A DNA stretch of 64,000 nucleotides. Source: Nonomuraea jabiensis. GTDB taxonomy: Bacteria > Actinomycetota > Actinomycetes > Streptosporangiales > Streptosporangiaceae. A program made the position numbers and the translations under genes. The notes beneath the pieces were generated by a model. The model made no database searches, had not been told where the DNA came from, and saw only the letters and a program-made list of their open reading frames with translations. The first letter of the stretch is position 1. Each line of letters begins with the position of its first letter. The DNA lies in the NCBI RefSeq assembly GCF_014204795.1, contig NZ_JACHMB010000001.1:3286001-3350000 (forward strand). Direction: 5' to 3'. Below, in pieces: positions 51,085-61,494 of the stretch.

Positions 51085-51253
51085 CAGGGGACCGTTCCTT
51101 TCATGGCGGGCGGGGTGACTGTGCAGGATCGTGTCACTCTTCGCAGGTGGGAGGACAGTGGCGGGAATGCCGCTGATCGCTAATATCCCGCCATAGTGCT
51201 AGGTCTGATACCTGCGAGAGTTCTGTCGGGGTCGCCCGGTACAGTCATGAGCC

Positions 51254-52273
51254 ATGCGTACGGACACCACTGACAGCCGGCCCACTGTCCTCATCTGGGG
51301 CGCCCTGGCGGTCGTCTACGTGGTCTGGGGTTCGACGTACCTCGGGATCGGCGTCGCGATCGAGTCGATCCCGCCCATGCTCAGCGGGGCCCTGCGGTTC
51401 ATCACCGCCGCCGCCCTGCTCGCGGGCTTCCTGCTGATCCGGTCGGGGCCGTCGGCCTTCAAGATGTCGCGCCGGCAGTTCCTGGGCGCGGCCGTCGTGG
51501 GCGTGCTGCTGCTGACCACCGGCAACGGGCTGCTGGCGGTGGCCGAGCAGTACATCTCCACGGGTCTGGCGGCGCTCCTGGTGGCCTCGGTGCCGCTGTG
51601 GCTGGTCGTGTTCAGGTTCGCCGTGCGCGACCGTCCCAAGGCGCTCACGCTCGCGGGCGTGCTGGTCGGGCTCGGCGGCGTCGCGGCGCTGTCGCTGACC
51701 GGCGCCGACGGCGGCAGCGGCGTCGGGATCGTGACGGTCCTGCTCGGCTCGGTGTCCTGGGCCGTGGGCTCGTTCCTGTCGAGCAGGATCCAGATGCCCG
51801 CCAACGCGCTGGCCACCAGCGCGGTCGAGATGGTCGTGGGCGGCGCCGGGCTGCTGGTGCTCGGCACCGGGGTCGGCGAGCGGCTCGACGTGTCGGCCGT
51901 CACCACCAGGTCGTGGGTGGCGCTGGCCTACCTGATCCTGGTGGGCTCGCTGATCGGGTTCACCGCGTTCTCGTGGCTGCTCGGCAACGCCCCCATCTCG
52001 CTGGTGTCCACCTACGCCTACGTCAACCCGGCGGTGGCCGTCGCGCTCGGCGCGCTCCTGCTGGACGAGCCGATCACGACCCAGGTGGTCGTCGGCGGCC
52101 TGGTCATCCTGGCCGGCGTGGCGCTGGTGATCTCAACCGAGCGGAAGGGACCGAAGCGCGTCCTCGAAGACGTCGACGGTGGTGGCGACGTCGGCCTCGG
52201 TGTGGGCGGTGGACAGGAACCACAGCCCGCGCGGCACCATGTTGACCCCACGGTCGAGCGGCGCGGCGGGTAG
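51254..52273 (+). CDS. EamA/RhaT-family drug-metabolite transporter
   Basis: 339 residues. Ten transmembrane helices in two EamA repeats: VVYVVWGSTYLGIGVAIESIPPMLSGALRF near the start, VSWAVGSFLSSRIQMPANA in the middle, and STYAYVNPAVAVALGALLLDEPITTQVVVGGLVILAGVALVIS. The last 45 residues (KGPKRVLEDVDGGGDVGLG...) are not transporter-like. They are read through the antisense of a broken aminotransferase, so the original C-terminus was probably replaced. Substrate unknown. Confidence 0.9.
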   Translation: MRTDTTDSRPTVLIWGALAVVYVVWGSTYLGIGVAIESIPPMLSGALRFITAAALLAGFLLIRSGPSAFKMSRRQFLGAAVVGVLLLTTGNGLLAVAEQYISTGLAALLVASVPLWLVVFRFAVRDRPKALTLAGVLVGLGGVAALSLTGADGGSGVGIVTVLLGSVSWAVGSFLSSRIQMPANALATSAVEMVVGGAGLLVLGTGVGERLDVSAVTTRSWVALAYLILVGSLIGFTAFSWLLGNAPISLVSTYAYVNPAVAVALGALLLDEPITTQVVVGGLVILAGVALVISTERKGPKRVLEDVDGGGDVGLGVGGGQEPQPARHHVDPTVERRGG

Positions 52274-52372
52274 GCGGGTCATCATGGCGTGGTCGGCCCT
52301 GGCGAAGTCGCGGTAGTCGCGCACGGCGGGCGCGTCGGTGAAGTACGCGCGCCGGCGGTCTACGCCGACCAC
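52133..52372 (-). pseudogene. Remnant of a class III aminotransferase (GSA aminotransferase-like), C-terminus
   Basis: Minus-strand translation gives FTDAPAVRDYRDFARADHA, then LDRGVNMVPRGLWFLSTAHTEADVATTVDVFEDAL. This is the C-terminal end of glutamate-1-semialdehyde aminotransferase-like enzymes, which run to about 430 residues. Only about 70 residues remain, without the PLP lysine part. It overlaps the end of the EamA gene in antisense. A deletion has removed the rest. Confidence 0.65.
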
Positions 52373-52441
52373 GCCGTCCAGTCGCAGTACGGCTCCGCGC
52401 TGCTGTCGGTCGCCTACCTCAACTGGCAGCCCCGCCGCTGA
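52347..52441 (+). pseudogene. Short C-terminal remnant of an unknown gene
   Basis: Plus-strand frame ending at TGA 52439-52441 reads VQSQYGSALLSVAYLNWQPRR with a protein-like composition. It has no start of its own and begins at about the point where the antisense aminotransferase remnant stops. I infer that it is the tail of another gene brought next to it by a deletion. The family is not recognised. Confidence 0.35.
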
Positions 52442-52452
52442 TCAGCCGCTGT

Positions 52453-53511
52453 TCAGCCGCGGAAGGCCGCAGCGGCGGTGAGGAACGCGTCGTTCGCCTC
52501 GGGGGTGCCGATGGACACCCGTGCGCCCTCCCCGGCGAACGGCCGCACCGCCACGCCCTCCACGGCGCAGGCGGCCGCGAAGTCGAGGGTGCGCTCACCG
52601 AGCCGGAGCCAGACGAAGTTCGCCTCGGTGGGCGGCACGGTCCAGCCCTGGGCGATGAGCGCCTCGCGGACCCTCGTACGCTCCTTGACCACGTGCTCGA
52701 CCCGCTCCAGCAGCTCGTCCTCGGCCTTGAGCGAGGCGACGGCCGCGACCTGGGCGAGGTGGTTGACCGCGAACGGGATGATCGTCTTGCGGATCGCCGT
52801 CGCCACGGGCTCGTGCGCGACCAGGTAGCCGACCCGCAGGCCCGCCAGCCCGTACGCCTTGGAGAACGTGCGCAGCACGCAGACGTTAGGCCGGTCCCGG
52901 TAGAGGGTGAGGCCGTCGGGGACGTCCTCGTCGCGCACGTACTCCCGGTACGCCTCGTCCAGCACCACCAGCACGTGCTCGGGCACCCGGTCCAGGAACG
53001 CCTCCAGCGCGCCCCGGCGGATCGAGGTGCCGGTCGGGTTGTTGGGGTTGCACACGAACACCATGCGCGTGCGCTCGTTGATCGCCTCCGCCATGGCGTC
53101 CAGGTCGTGGTCCTCCCCGGCCAGCGGCACCCTGACCGACTTCACCCCGGCGAGGTCGGCCAGCAGCGGGTACGCCTCGAACGACCGCCACGCGTACACG
53201 ACCTCGACCCCGGGCTCCCCGATCGACTCGAACAGCTGCTGCGCCACCGTGACGGACCCCGCGCCGAGCGCGATGTTGTCGGCCGGCACCCCGAACCGCT
53301 CCGCGATGGCCTCCGTCAGCCCGACGGCGCCGGGGTCGGGGTAGCGGTTGATCTGGCGCGCCCCCTCGGCGATGGCCTCGACCACGGACGGCAGCGGGTC
53401 GTACGGGGATTCGTTGGAGGACAGCTTGTACGACCGGCCGTCGGGAGTCGCTACGACCTTGCCCGGCTTGTAGGCGGCCATGGTGTCCAGGATGTGGCGG
53501 AAACGAGGCAT
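52453..53511 (-). CDS. hisC: Histidinol-phosphate aminotransferase
   Basis: 352 residues. PLP fold type [74 protein letters not shown] with the PLP lysine, and [11 protein letters not shown]. Also annotated as aromatic aminotransferase (Pat) in this family; sequence alone does not separate the two. It is not next to other his genes. The remnants at 52133-52441 lie just beyond its 3' end. Confidence 0.9.
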   Translation of the reverse strand: MPRFRHILDTMAAYKPGKVVATPDGRSYKLSSNESPYDPLPSVVEAIAEGARQINRYPDPGAVGLTEAIAERFGVPADNIALGAGSVTVAQQLFESIGEPGVEVVYAWRSFEAYPLLADLAGVKSVRVPLAGEDHDLDAMAEAINERTRMVFVCNPNNPTGTSIRRGALEAFLDRVPEHVLVVLDEAYREYVRDEDVPDGLTLYRDRPNVCVLRTFSKAYGLAGLRVGYLVAHEPVATAIRKTIIPFAVNHLAQVAAVASLKAEDELLERVEHVVKERTRVREALIAQGWTVPPTEANFVWLRLGERTLDFAAACAVEGVAVRPFAGEGARVSIGTPEANDAFLTAAAAFRG

Positions 53512-53640
53512 GCCCCTACTTTAAGTCGTGGCCACTTCCCCGCTGTTCGCGGCATGTGCCGCCGGGACCGGTCCCGGGCCGCGGCTGCTAGGAATGCCGC
53601 GAACGGCGCCACCCGGGGCGAAGGAGCTGAGGAAGTGCCG

Positions 53641-54297
53641 ATGCCCAAGGCCGGTCTGTCCGCCCTTCTCGTCGCTGCGCTGGTTGTGACCGGCTGCTCG
53701 TCCGGCAGCGCGCCGGCGCCGTCAGCGGCGCCCGCGACTCCATCGACCTCGCCCACGCCCACGCAGGACCTCGTCTCCTGGATGGATCGGGTCTGCGCGG
53801 CCACCCGCCTGTTCGAGCACAAGCCCAAGGCGCCCAAGCCGGAGGCGCCCGACGGCAGCATGTCCGATCAGACGGCCGAGCACTTCGCGATCTTCCAGTA
53901 CATGGAGCTGCAGGCGTATCTCCACGAGATACCGGAGTTCACCCGCGCCTCGATCGAGCTGCTGGAGGATCCGGGGCCGGAGCCCGTCAAAGGCGGCGCC
54001 GCGACGATCGAGGGTTACCGCACGGCGCTGCGCCGGTTGCTGCCCAAGGTGGAGAAGTACCGTCCGAAGAAGGCCCCGGACGATCTCCCGCAGCGGGCGC
54101 GCAAGGTCGCCAAGCTCGTCGCCTTGCTCAGGACCGACGGCCCGAAGCTGGCCGACCTGGTGGATCGCGAGCCCGCCCTCGCACGGGCCCGCGCCAAGGC
54201 GGTGAACTGCGGGCCGGACGGCATGTTCCCGCAGCCCGGCGAGGGGGTGCCGACGCCCGCCGCCGCGGCGGCTCCGCCGTCCACCCCCGGCCGGTGA
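53641..54297 (+). CDS. Lipoprotein of unknown function
   Basis: 218 residues from ATG 53641; GAGGAAG stands four bases upstream. Lipobox VVTGCSSG with Cys19. A Ser/Pro/Thr linker leads to a helical domain (LVSWMDRVCAATRLFEHKPK, FAIFQYMELQAYLHEIPEFTRASIELLED, GYRTALRRLLPKVEKY, VAKLVALLRTDGPKLADLVDREPALARARAKAVNC). Two cysteines could form a disulfide. Located outside the membrane. Function unknown. Confidence 0.85.
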   Translation: MPKAGLSALLVAALVVTGCSSGSAPAPSAAPATPSTSPTPTQDLVSWMDRVCAATRLFEHKPKAPKPEAPDGSMSDQTAEHFAIFQYMELQAYLHEIPEFTRASIELLEDPGPEPVKGGAATIEGYRTALRRLLPKVEKYRPKKAPDDLPQRARKVAKLVALLRTDGPKLADLVDREPALARARAKAVNCGPDGMFPQPGEGVPTPAAAAAPPSTPGR

Positions 54298-54301
54298 GCG
54301 G

Positions 54302-55585
54302 TCAGACGAGCGAGCGCACCACCACGGTCTGGTCGCGGCCGGGGCCGACGCCGATGGCCGAGATCGGGGCGCCGCTCATCTCCTCCAGCGCCCGCACGTA
54401 CGCCTGCGCGTTCGGCGGCAGGTCGTCGAACGACTTCGCGCTCGTGATGTCCTCCTGCCACCCCGGCAGCTCTTCGTAGACCGGCACGGCGTGGTGGAAG
54501 TCCGTCTGCGTCATCGGGATCTCGTCGTGCCGCACCCCGTCCACGTCGTACGCCACGCACACCGGGATCCGCTCCAGCCCCGACAGCACGTCCAGCTTGG
54601 TGAGGAAGTAGTCGGTGATGCCGTTGATCCGGGTCGCGTAGCGGGCGATGACCGCGTCGAACCAGCCGCAGCGCCGGTTGCGGCCCGTGGTGACGCCGTA
54701 CTCGCCGCCCGTCTGGCGCAGCCACTCGCCGACCTCGTCGGTGAGCTCGGTCGGGAACGGGCCGGAGCCGACCCGGGTCGTGTACGCCTTGAGAATGCCG
54801 ATGATCTTCGTCAGGCGGTTCGGCGGGATCCCGGCCCCGGCGCAGGCGCCCCCGGAGGTCGGCGAGGAGGACGTGACGAAGGGGTAGGTGCCGTGGTCGA
54901 TGTCCAGCAGCGTGCCCTGGCCGCCCTCCAGCAGCACGAACTTGCCCTCGTCCAGCGCCTTGGAGAGCACCAGCGAGGTGTCGGCGATGTGCGGCTTGAG
55001 GCGCTCGGCGTAGGCGAGGTACTCCTCCAGGACCGCCGCGGGCTCGATGCCGCGCCGGTTGTAGACCTTGGTCAGCACCTGGTTCTTCTCGCCCAGGGCG
55101 ACCTCGATCTTCTTGGCCAGGATGCCCGGGTCGAGCAGGTCCTGGACGCGCACGCCCATACGGGCGATCTTGTCGCCGTACGCGGGCCCGATGCCGCGGC
55201 CCGTGGTGCCGATCCGGGCCTTGCCGAGGTAGCGCTCGGTGACCTTGTCGAGGGCCTTGTGGTGCGGCATGATCAGGTGGGCGTTCGAGGAGATCAGCAG
55301 GCGCTCGGCGGAGATGCCGCGCGCGGCCAGCCCGTCGATCTCGCTCAGCAGCACGCCGGGGTCGATGACCACGCCGTTGCCGATCACGGGGACCACGTCG
55401 GGCGACAGGATTCCCGTCGGTAGAAGGTGCAGCGCGTATTTCTGGTCCCCGATGACCACGGTGTGTCCCGCGTTGTTGCCACCCTGATAGCGGACGACGT
55501 AGTCGACGTCGCCACCGAGCAGGTCGGTGGCCTTGCCCTTGCCCTCATCGCCCCACTGGGCGCCAACGAGAACGGCAGCCGGCAT
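54302..55585 (-). CDS. purA: Adenylosuccinate synthetase
   Basis: 427 residues. GTP-binding and catalytic motifs: [28 protein letters not shown] with the catalytic His, [39 protein letters not shown], and [12 protein letters not shown]. Makes adenylosuccinate from IMP and aspartate, towards AMP. A terminator-like hairpin stands upstream, separating it from the DUF3151 gene. Confidence 0.97.
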   Translation of the reverse strand: MPAAVLVGAQWGDEGKGKATDLLGGDVDYVVRYQGGNNAGHTVVIGDQKYALHLLPTGILSPDVVPVIGNGVVIDPGVLLSEIDGLAARGISAERLLISSNAHLIMPHHKALDKVTERYLGKARIGTTGRGIGPAYGDKIARMGVRVQDLLDPGILAKKIEVALGEKNQVLTKVYNRRGIEPAAVLEEYLAYAERLKPHIADTSLVLSKALDEGKFVLLEGGQGTLLDIDHGTYPFVTSSSPTSGGACAGAGIPPNRLTKIIGILKAYTTRVGSGPFPTELTDEVGEWLRQTGGEYGVTTGRNRRCGWFDAVIARYATRINGITDYFLTKLDVLSGLERIPVCVAYDVDGVRHDEIPMTQTDFHHAVPVYEELPGWQEDITSAKSFDDLPPNAQAYVRALEEMSGAPISAIGVGPGRDQTVVVRSLV

Positions 55586-55603
55586 GGTTCAGTCTCCCGT
55601 GCA

Positions 55604-55637
55604 CAAAACGAAACCCCTGGCGCAAGCGCGACAGGGG
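55604..55637 (-). terminator. Intrinsic terminator after DUF3151
   Basis: On the minus strand CCCCTG (within 55632-55637) pairs with CAGGGG (55614-55619), with extra pairing inside. It is followed by TTTCGTTTT. It ends the fba/DUF3151 unit and leaves purA under its own promoter or under read-through. Confidence 0.75.
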
Positions 55638-55691
55638 CTCTTGCGTAGAGAGACTACCCGAACGTGCCTATTCGTCCCAAGACAACGAGGA

Positions 55692-56102
55692 CTAACCGTT
55701 GGTGAGCGCCTCGTAACCCGTCTCGGTGCTGTCCTTGAGGAACTGCGCGCACCGCTCGGCCTCGTCCTTCTCGCCGATCGCCTGGGCGGCCCTGGACAGG
55801 GCGTACAGGCAGCGCAGGAAGCCTCGGTTGGGCTCGTGCTCCCAGGGGATGGGCCCGTGTCCCTTCCAGCCGTTGCGGCGCAGCGCGTCGAGCCCGCGGT
55901 GGTAGCCCGTACGGGCGAAGGCGTAGGAAGTGACGGCGTGCCCCTGCGCGAAGTACTCTTCCGCGAGCGTTGCCCAGGCCGCCGGGTAGGCGGGGAAACG
56001 GGCGGCCACGTCAGAGGCCTTGGCTCCGGATTCGAGCGCCTCCCTGGCCTCGGGCAGATCCGGCAGTTGAGTCGGGGGCGGCCCGGCGAGAAGGTTATCC
56101 AT
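55692..56102 (-). CDS. DUF3151 family protein
   Basis: 136 residues from ATG 56102. Family pattern: LPDLPEAREALESGAKASDVAARFPAYPAAWATLAEEYFAQ, AYAFARTGYHRGLDALRRNGWKGHGPIPWEHEPNRGFLRCLYALSRAAQAIGE with TPR-like helices. The family is conserved in actinobacteria and usually found next to fructose-bisphosphate aldolase, as here. Function unknown. 34 bases separate it from the aldolase. Confidence 0.93.
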   Translation of the reverse strand: MDNLLAGPPPTQLPDLPEAREALESGAKASDVAARFPAYPAAWATLAEEYFAQGHAVTSYAFARTGYHRGLDALRRNGWKGHGPIPWEHEPNRGFLRCLYALSRAAQAIGEKDEAERCAQFLKDSTETGYEALTNG

Positions 56103-56136
56103 AGGACAAGTCATACCCGCCGGGCCCCGAAAATGG

Positions 56137-57159
<1,023 letters not shown>

Positions 57160-57267
57160 GATTCATCTCCCTGAGAAGTAACGGCTTCGCGCAGGCCCAG
57201 TATCCCGACTCACTACCCCGTGTGGTAGTCACAACGCGTTTGTCGCCTCTACAGGTAGGCTCTCGGG

Positions 57268-57960
57268 GTGGACTGGCTCTGGAATCTCCTCGACCCGACA
57301 TGGTGGCTGACCGTGTTGGGGGCTTTCGCGACGATCGGCGTTCTCGCCATCATCTTCGCCGAAACAGGCTTGCTGCTCGGGTTCTTCCTCCCCGGTGACT
57401 CGCTGCTGGTGGCCGCGGGGATTTTCAGCTCCGTCTCGGTGGCGCAGGGAATGAACATCGCGCCGCTCTCCTTTCCCGTCCTGTTGATCGGCACGCCCCT
57501 GTGCGCCATTGCCGGTGCCCAACTCGGACATTTCCTGGGGGCCAGGTTCGGCCGCAGGCTCTTCGACAAACCTGATTCGCGCTTGTTCAAGAGGGAGCAC
57601 GTCGTCAGGGCCGAGGAGTTCTTCGAGAAGTTCGGTCCGGCCAAGGCGGTGATCCTGGCCAGGTTCGTGCCGATCGTGCGCACGTTCATGAATCCCGTCG
57701 CGGGCGTGCTGGAGATGCCGGCCAGGCGGTTCTTCCTGTGGAACGTCGTCGGCGGCGTCGTCTGGGTCGAGGGCCTGCTCCTGCTCGGCCACTTCCTCGG
57801 CAGCAAGGTCGACCCCAAGCAGATCGACAGGTACATCCTGCCGGGCGTCTTCGTCATCGTGTTCATCTCGCTGATCCCGATCATCATCGAGGTGATCAAG
57901 AAGCGCAGGGAGCACAAGAACCTTCCCGAGCCCAACGGCAAACACCACCGCGTCCACTGA
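57268..57960 (+). CDS. DedA-family membrane protein
   Basis: 230 residues from GTG 57268; TAGGCT six bases earlier suggests a leaderless mRNA. DedA/SNARE-associated fold: FAETGLLLGFFLPGDSLLVAAG, GAQLGHFLGARFGRRLFDK, FFEKFGPAKAVILARFVPIVRTFMNPVAGVLEMPARRFFLWNVVGG. Family members act in phospholipid (undecaprenyl or other) flipping and membrane homeostasis. The C-terminal tail is basic. Confidence 0.93.
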   Translation: MDWLWNLLDPTWWLTVLGAFATIGVLAIIFAETGLLLGFFLPGDSLLVAAGIFSSVSVAQGMNIAPLSFPVLLIGTPLCAIAGAQLGHFLGARFGRRLFDKPDSRLFKREHVVRAEEFFEKFGPAKAVILARFVPIVRTFMNPVAGVLEMPARRFFLWNVVGGVVWVEGLLLLGHFLGSKVDPKQIDRYILPGVFVIVFISLIPIIIEVIKKRREHKNLPEPNGKHHRVH

Positions 57961-57998
57961 CCCGTGAACCGGGGGTTACCCGGGGTACGCTGCCCCCT

Positions 57999-58433
57999 GT
58001 GGGACGCCACAGGTCAGATCCGATGGGCGTCGCCCGCTTGGCGCTCGCCGTCCTCGCCGCGGGCGCCGTGGTGACGCTGCTGGTCATCGGCGGCCGCGCG
58101 CTGTTCGGCTCGTTCGGCGCCACGCCGCCCGAACGCGAGCGCGCGTCGGCCGTCACGCCCGGCCCCGCCGCGGAGACCACCGCGCGGGTGCCGACCGTGC
58201 ACATCGAGTGCGTGGCCGATACCTGCCCGATCGTCACCGTACGCGTGCCGGGCGGCGACGTGCTGCAGTATCGCGAGATGAGCAGGGGCGAGGAGGTCAG
58301 CTACTACGAGCCGGAGCTCGACGTCGTGCTCAGCGACGCGGGCACCGTACGCGTCAACGAGAACGGCAAGCCGCGCGAGCAGGGCAAGGCCGGCGCGCGC
58401 GAGGCGTTCACCGTCAAGGCGCCCGGCGGCTGA
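57999..58433 (+). CDS. Membrane-anchored hypothetical protein
   Basis: 144 residues from GTG 57999 (TACGCT seven bases upstream suggests a leaderless start); ATG 58023 is the alternative. One membrane anchor (VARLALAVLAAGAVVTLLVIGG) and a C-terminal domain outside the membrane with two cysteines in HIECVADTCPIVTVRVPGGDVLQ. Reading continues with a small beta-rich domain. Function unknown. Confidence 0.75.
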   Translation: MGRHRSDPMGVARLALAVLAAGAVVTLLVIGGRALFGSFGATPPERERASAVTPGPAAETTARVPTVHIECVADTCPIVTVRVPGGDVLQYREMSRGEEVSYYEPELDVVLSDAGTVRVNENGKPREQGKAGAREAFTVKAPGG

Positions 58434-58445
58434 GGCCCGCGGCTC

Positions 58446-58979
58446 TCAGAGCCCGAGATCGTCGAGGGTGAAGACCGAGCGGTACTCCAGGCCCTCGCCG
58501 GTGATGCGCTCGCGGGCGCCCCGGTCGACGATCGTGGCCACGGCCACCACCTCGGCCCCCGCCTCGCGCAGCGCCTCCACGGCCGTCAGCGGCGAGGAAC
58601 CCGTCGTGGAGGTGTCCTCGACGGCCAGCACCCGCCGCCCCTTCACCTCGGGCCCCTCGATGCGGCGCTGCATGCCGTGCTGCTTCTGCGCCTTGCGCAC
58701 CACGAACGCGTCGAGCGTGCGCCCGCGCGCCGCCGCCGCGTGCAGCATCGCGCCCGCCACCGGGTCGGCCCCCAGCGTGAGCCCGCCCACCGCGTCGAAC
58801 TCCAGGTCGGCCGTCAGGTCGAGCATCACCCGGCCGACGAGCGGCGCGGCCACGCCGTCGAGGGTGATGCGGCGCAGGTCGAGGTAGAAGTCGGCCTCCA
58901 TGCCGGAGGAGAGGATGACCTTGCCGTGGACGACGGCCTTGCTCTTGATCTCGGCCAGCAGGTTGTCGCGATCCGTCAT
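58446..58979 (-). CDS. pyrE: Orotate phosphoribosyltransferase
   Basis: 177 residues from ATG 58979. PRTase: HGKVILSSGMEADFYLDLRRI, GGLTLGADPVAGAMLHAAA, FVVRKAQKQHGMQRRIEGP, and the PRPP motif VLAVEDTSTTGSSPL. Forms OMP from orotate and PRPP in pyrimidine synthesis. TAAGCT ten bases before the ATG is a likely -10 for a nearly leaderless mRNA. Confidence 0.95.
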   Translation of the reverse strand: MTDRDNLLAEIKSKAVVHGKVILSSGMEADFYLDLRRITLDGVAAPLVGRVMLDLTADLEFDAVGGLTLGADPVAGAMLHAAAARGRTLDAFVVRKAQKQHGMQRRIEGPEVKGRRVLAVEDTSTTGSSPLTAVEALREAGAEVVAVATIVDRGARERITGEGLEYRSVFTLDDLGL

Positions 58980-59121
58980 GCGCCCAAGCTTATGGCTCCG
59001 GCCACAGGGACCGTCGCGGCGCCCTCGAACCTCCCGAAGGTAAAGGGGCGGGCGCGGTTTAGCCCCGACGGGGAGTGCGGAATGAATGCGCGAGGCAACC
59101 CCCAGTAATCGTGAGGTCACT

Positions 59122-61494
59122 ATGGGTGGCGGAACTCCGCAAAGCGACGCAGAGCTTCTTCAGGCGGTCAGAGAGGGCAACGCCGCCGCCTACGGGCAGC
59201 TCTACGAGCGCCACGTCGCCGCCGCTCGCGCGCTGGCCAGGCAGCTCGTCAGGCGCGCCGAGGTCGAGGACGTGGTCGCGGAGTCGTTCACGAAGATCCT
59301 CGACCTGGTCGGCAGGGGCGGCGGGCCCGAGTCCGGCTTCCGCACCTATCTGCTGACCGTGGTGCGGCGCACGGTCCACGACCGCTCCAGGATCGAGAGC
59401 CGCCAGGTGGCCACGGGCGAGATCGAGGAGTACGACCCGGGGGTGCCGTTCGTCGATCCGGCGCTCGTCGGGCTGGAGAAGTCGCTGATCGCCAAGGCGT
59501 TCCTGTCGCTGCCCGAGCGGTGGCGGGCGGTGCTCTGGCACACCGAGGTCGAAAGGCGCAAGCCGGCCGAGGTGGCGCCGCTGCTGGGCCTGTCGCCCAA
59601 CGGCGTGGCGGCGCTCGCGTACCGGGCGAGGGAGGGGCTGCGGCAGGCGTACCTGCAGATGCACCTGGGCTCGCCGCCCAAGCACGACTGCCGGCCCGTC
59701 CTGGGCAAGATGGGCGCGTACGTCCGGGACGGGCTGACCAGGCGCGACGCCAAGGAGGTCGACGAGCATGTGGGCGCCTGCGAGGAGTGCAACGGGGTCC
59801 TGCTGGAGCTGACCGACGTCAACCGCGGGCTGCGCGTCATGGTCGGTCCGCTGATCGCGGGGCCGACCTTCGGCGGGTACGCGGCGACCCTGGCGAAGTC
59901 GGCCGCGGGCGGCGGCGGCGGCGCGGGCGGGCTGCTGCGCGTGTTCGGCCGGCTGTGGCGGTGGCCCAGGCACCAGCAGGCCGCGATGGCCGGCAGCATG
60001 GCCGTCACGGTGGCCGTGGCGGCCGGGCTGCTGCTGGTCGCCGACGAGAAGCCGATCGCCAGGCCCACCGCCGCCGTGCCGGTCGCGGGGCCGCCGCCGT
60101 TCGCGGGCGAGCCGATGCCGGTGCCCGTGCCGTTGCAGAGCGAGGAGCCCGCGCGGGCGCGGCCGCCGGCCAGGAGCCCTGTCACGAGCCCTGTCACGAG
60201 CCCTGTCACGAGCAGGGAGCCCGGCAGGGCGCGGCTGCGTGCCACCGTCGAGGCGCTGGGATCGCTCGTACGCGCCCGGCCCGGCATCGTCGGCCTGCGC
60301 GTGCGCAACTACGGCGAGGCGCCCAGCGAGGAGCTGGCGGCGCTCGTGGACCTGCCCTCCGGCGTGACGCTCGTCCCGCCCGCGCGGCACGACGGCCACG
60401 ACAGCGTGGGCACCGTGGACGGATGGGCGTGCCGCCCCTCGGGGCACGACGCGCGGTGCGCCAGGGCGCCGCTGGCGGCGGGCCAGGGGACGGCGCTGTT
60501 CCTGCGGGTACGGGTGGCGGCGGCGGCCCCGGAGGGCGAGGGCCCGGCCGTCCGGATCGACTCGGGCCCGCTGCACGTCACGGCGCAGGCCGAGGACGGC
60601 GTACGGACGACCGGGGCGCCCGCCAGGTTCGCCACCGACGGGAAGGTGGCCGTCAGGGCGATCGGCAACTCGCTGCTGACCTGCCCCGAGACGGGGGCGG
60701 GTTGCGCGGAGGCCAGGGGGCGCCAGCGCGGCCAGCGCGACAACGACCTCTGGCCGATGACCGCGCTCGACCAGGACGACAGCTCCGCCACCGGCGCGTC
60801 CAGCGGGGCCGAGCTGAGCCTGCCCAAGGGGAGCAAGGTCGTGTGGGCCGGCCTCTACTGGTCCGCGAGCGCGACGACGGCCGGGCCCATCAAGGTCAGG
60901 CCGCCTGGACGGCGCCAGTACACGCTGGTCAAACCTGACGACGTGGCGCTCCGCGAGCTGCCGTCGGGGCCCGTCTACCAGGCGTACGCCGACGTCAGCG
61001 AGCTGGCCGCCGCCTCGCAGCGGAACGGCACCTGGTGGGCGGCCGACATGCCCATGGAAGAAGGGGTGTCCCGGCACGCCGGATGGAGCCTGGTGCTGAT
61101 CGTCACGGATCCCGCGGAGCCGTACAGCCAGGCCATGGTGCTCGACGCGGCCACCGTGGTCGGCGGGCCGGCGCGGCGGGTGCGCATCCCGCTCGGCGGG
61201 CTGAGCCCGGCCGCCGCGCCCGCCAGGGTCGAGCTGGTGACGTGGGAGGGGGACGCCGACCTCAAGGGCGACAAGGTCTCGCTCGGGTCCGGCGCGCTCG
61301 CCCCCGAGGGCGGCGACCGGGACGCCGCGAACGTCTTCGACGAATCCTCGGCCGGTGCGGCGCAGATGACGTTCGGCGTCGACGTCGACACGGTCGGGGC
61401 CGAGCTCGGGGTGGATCCGGGGCTGACGATCGCGACAGACAAGGATGTCGTGCTGTTCGGGGTGGCCGCGTTGAGCGTCCGGGCACGATCATGA
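59122..61494 (+). CDS. ECF sigma factor fused to zinc-finger, transmembrane and extracellular domains
   Basis: 790 residues from ATG 59122 (ATG 59086 would add 12). Region 2 at about 14-85 (LYERHVAAARALARQLVRRAEVEDVVAESFTKIL), region 4 at about 120-180 (LPERWRAVLWHTEVERRKPAEVAPLLGLSPNGVAALAYRAREGL). A zf-HC2-type anti-sigma-like motif, DEHVGACEECNG, is at about 215-225. A transmembrane helix, AGSMAVTVAVAAGLLLVA, is at about 290-308. The outer part of about 480 residues starts with a Ser/Pro linker containing SPVTSPVTSPVTS and resembles DUF3344/DUF11-like surface domains. Such ECF fusions (groups near ECF52/53) are known in actinobacteria. The signal and target promoters here are unknown. Confidence 0.88.
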   Translation: MGGGTPQSDAELLQAVREGNAAAYGQLYERHVAAARALARQLVRRAEVEDVVAESFTKILDLVGRGGGPESGFRTYLLTVVRRTVHDRSRIESRQVATGEIEEYDPGVPFVDPALVGLEKSLIAKAFLSLPERWRAVLWHTEVERRKPAEVAPLLGLSPNGVAALAYRAREGLRQAYLQMHLGSPPKHDCRPVLGKMGAYVRDGLTRRDAKEVDEHVGACEECNGVLLELTDVNRGLRVMVGPLIAGPTFGGYAATLAKSAAGGGGGAGGLLRVFGRLWRWPRHQQAAMAGSMAVTVAVAAGLLLVADEKPIARPTAAVPVAGPPPFAGEPMPVPVPLQSEEPARARPPARSPVTSPVTSPVTSREPGRARLRATVEALGSLVRARPGIVGLRVRNYGEAPSEELAALVDLPSGVTLVPPARHDGHDSVGTVDGWACRPSGHDARCARAPLAAGQGTALFLRVRVAAAAPEGEGPAVRIDSGPLHVTAQAEDGVRTTGAPARFATDGKVAVRAIGNSLLTCPETGAGCAEARGRQRGQRDNDLWPMTALDQDDSSATGASSGAELSLPKGSKVVWAGLYWSASATTAGPIKVRPPGRRQYTLVKPDDVALRELPSGPVYQAYADVSELAAASQRNGTWWAADMPMEEGVSRHAGWSLVLIVTDPAEPYSQAMVLDAATVVGGPARRVRIPLGGLSPAAAPARVELVTWEGDADLKGDKVSLGSGALAPEGGDRDAANVFDESSAGAAQMTFGVDVDTVGAELGVDPGLTIATDKDVVLFGVAALSVRARS
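60174..60213 (+). repeat. Three 12-base direct repeats in the linker
   Basis: AGCCCTGTCACG is repeated three times in tandem and encodes SPVTSPVTSPVTS, in the linker just outside the membrane helix of the sigma fusion. Likely a slippage-prone length-variable linker. Confidence 0.8.
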
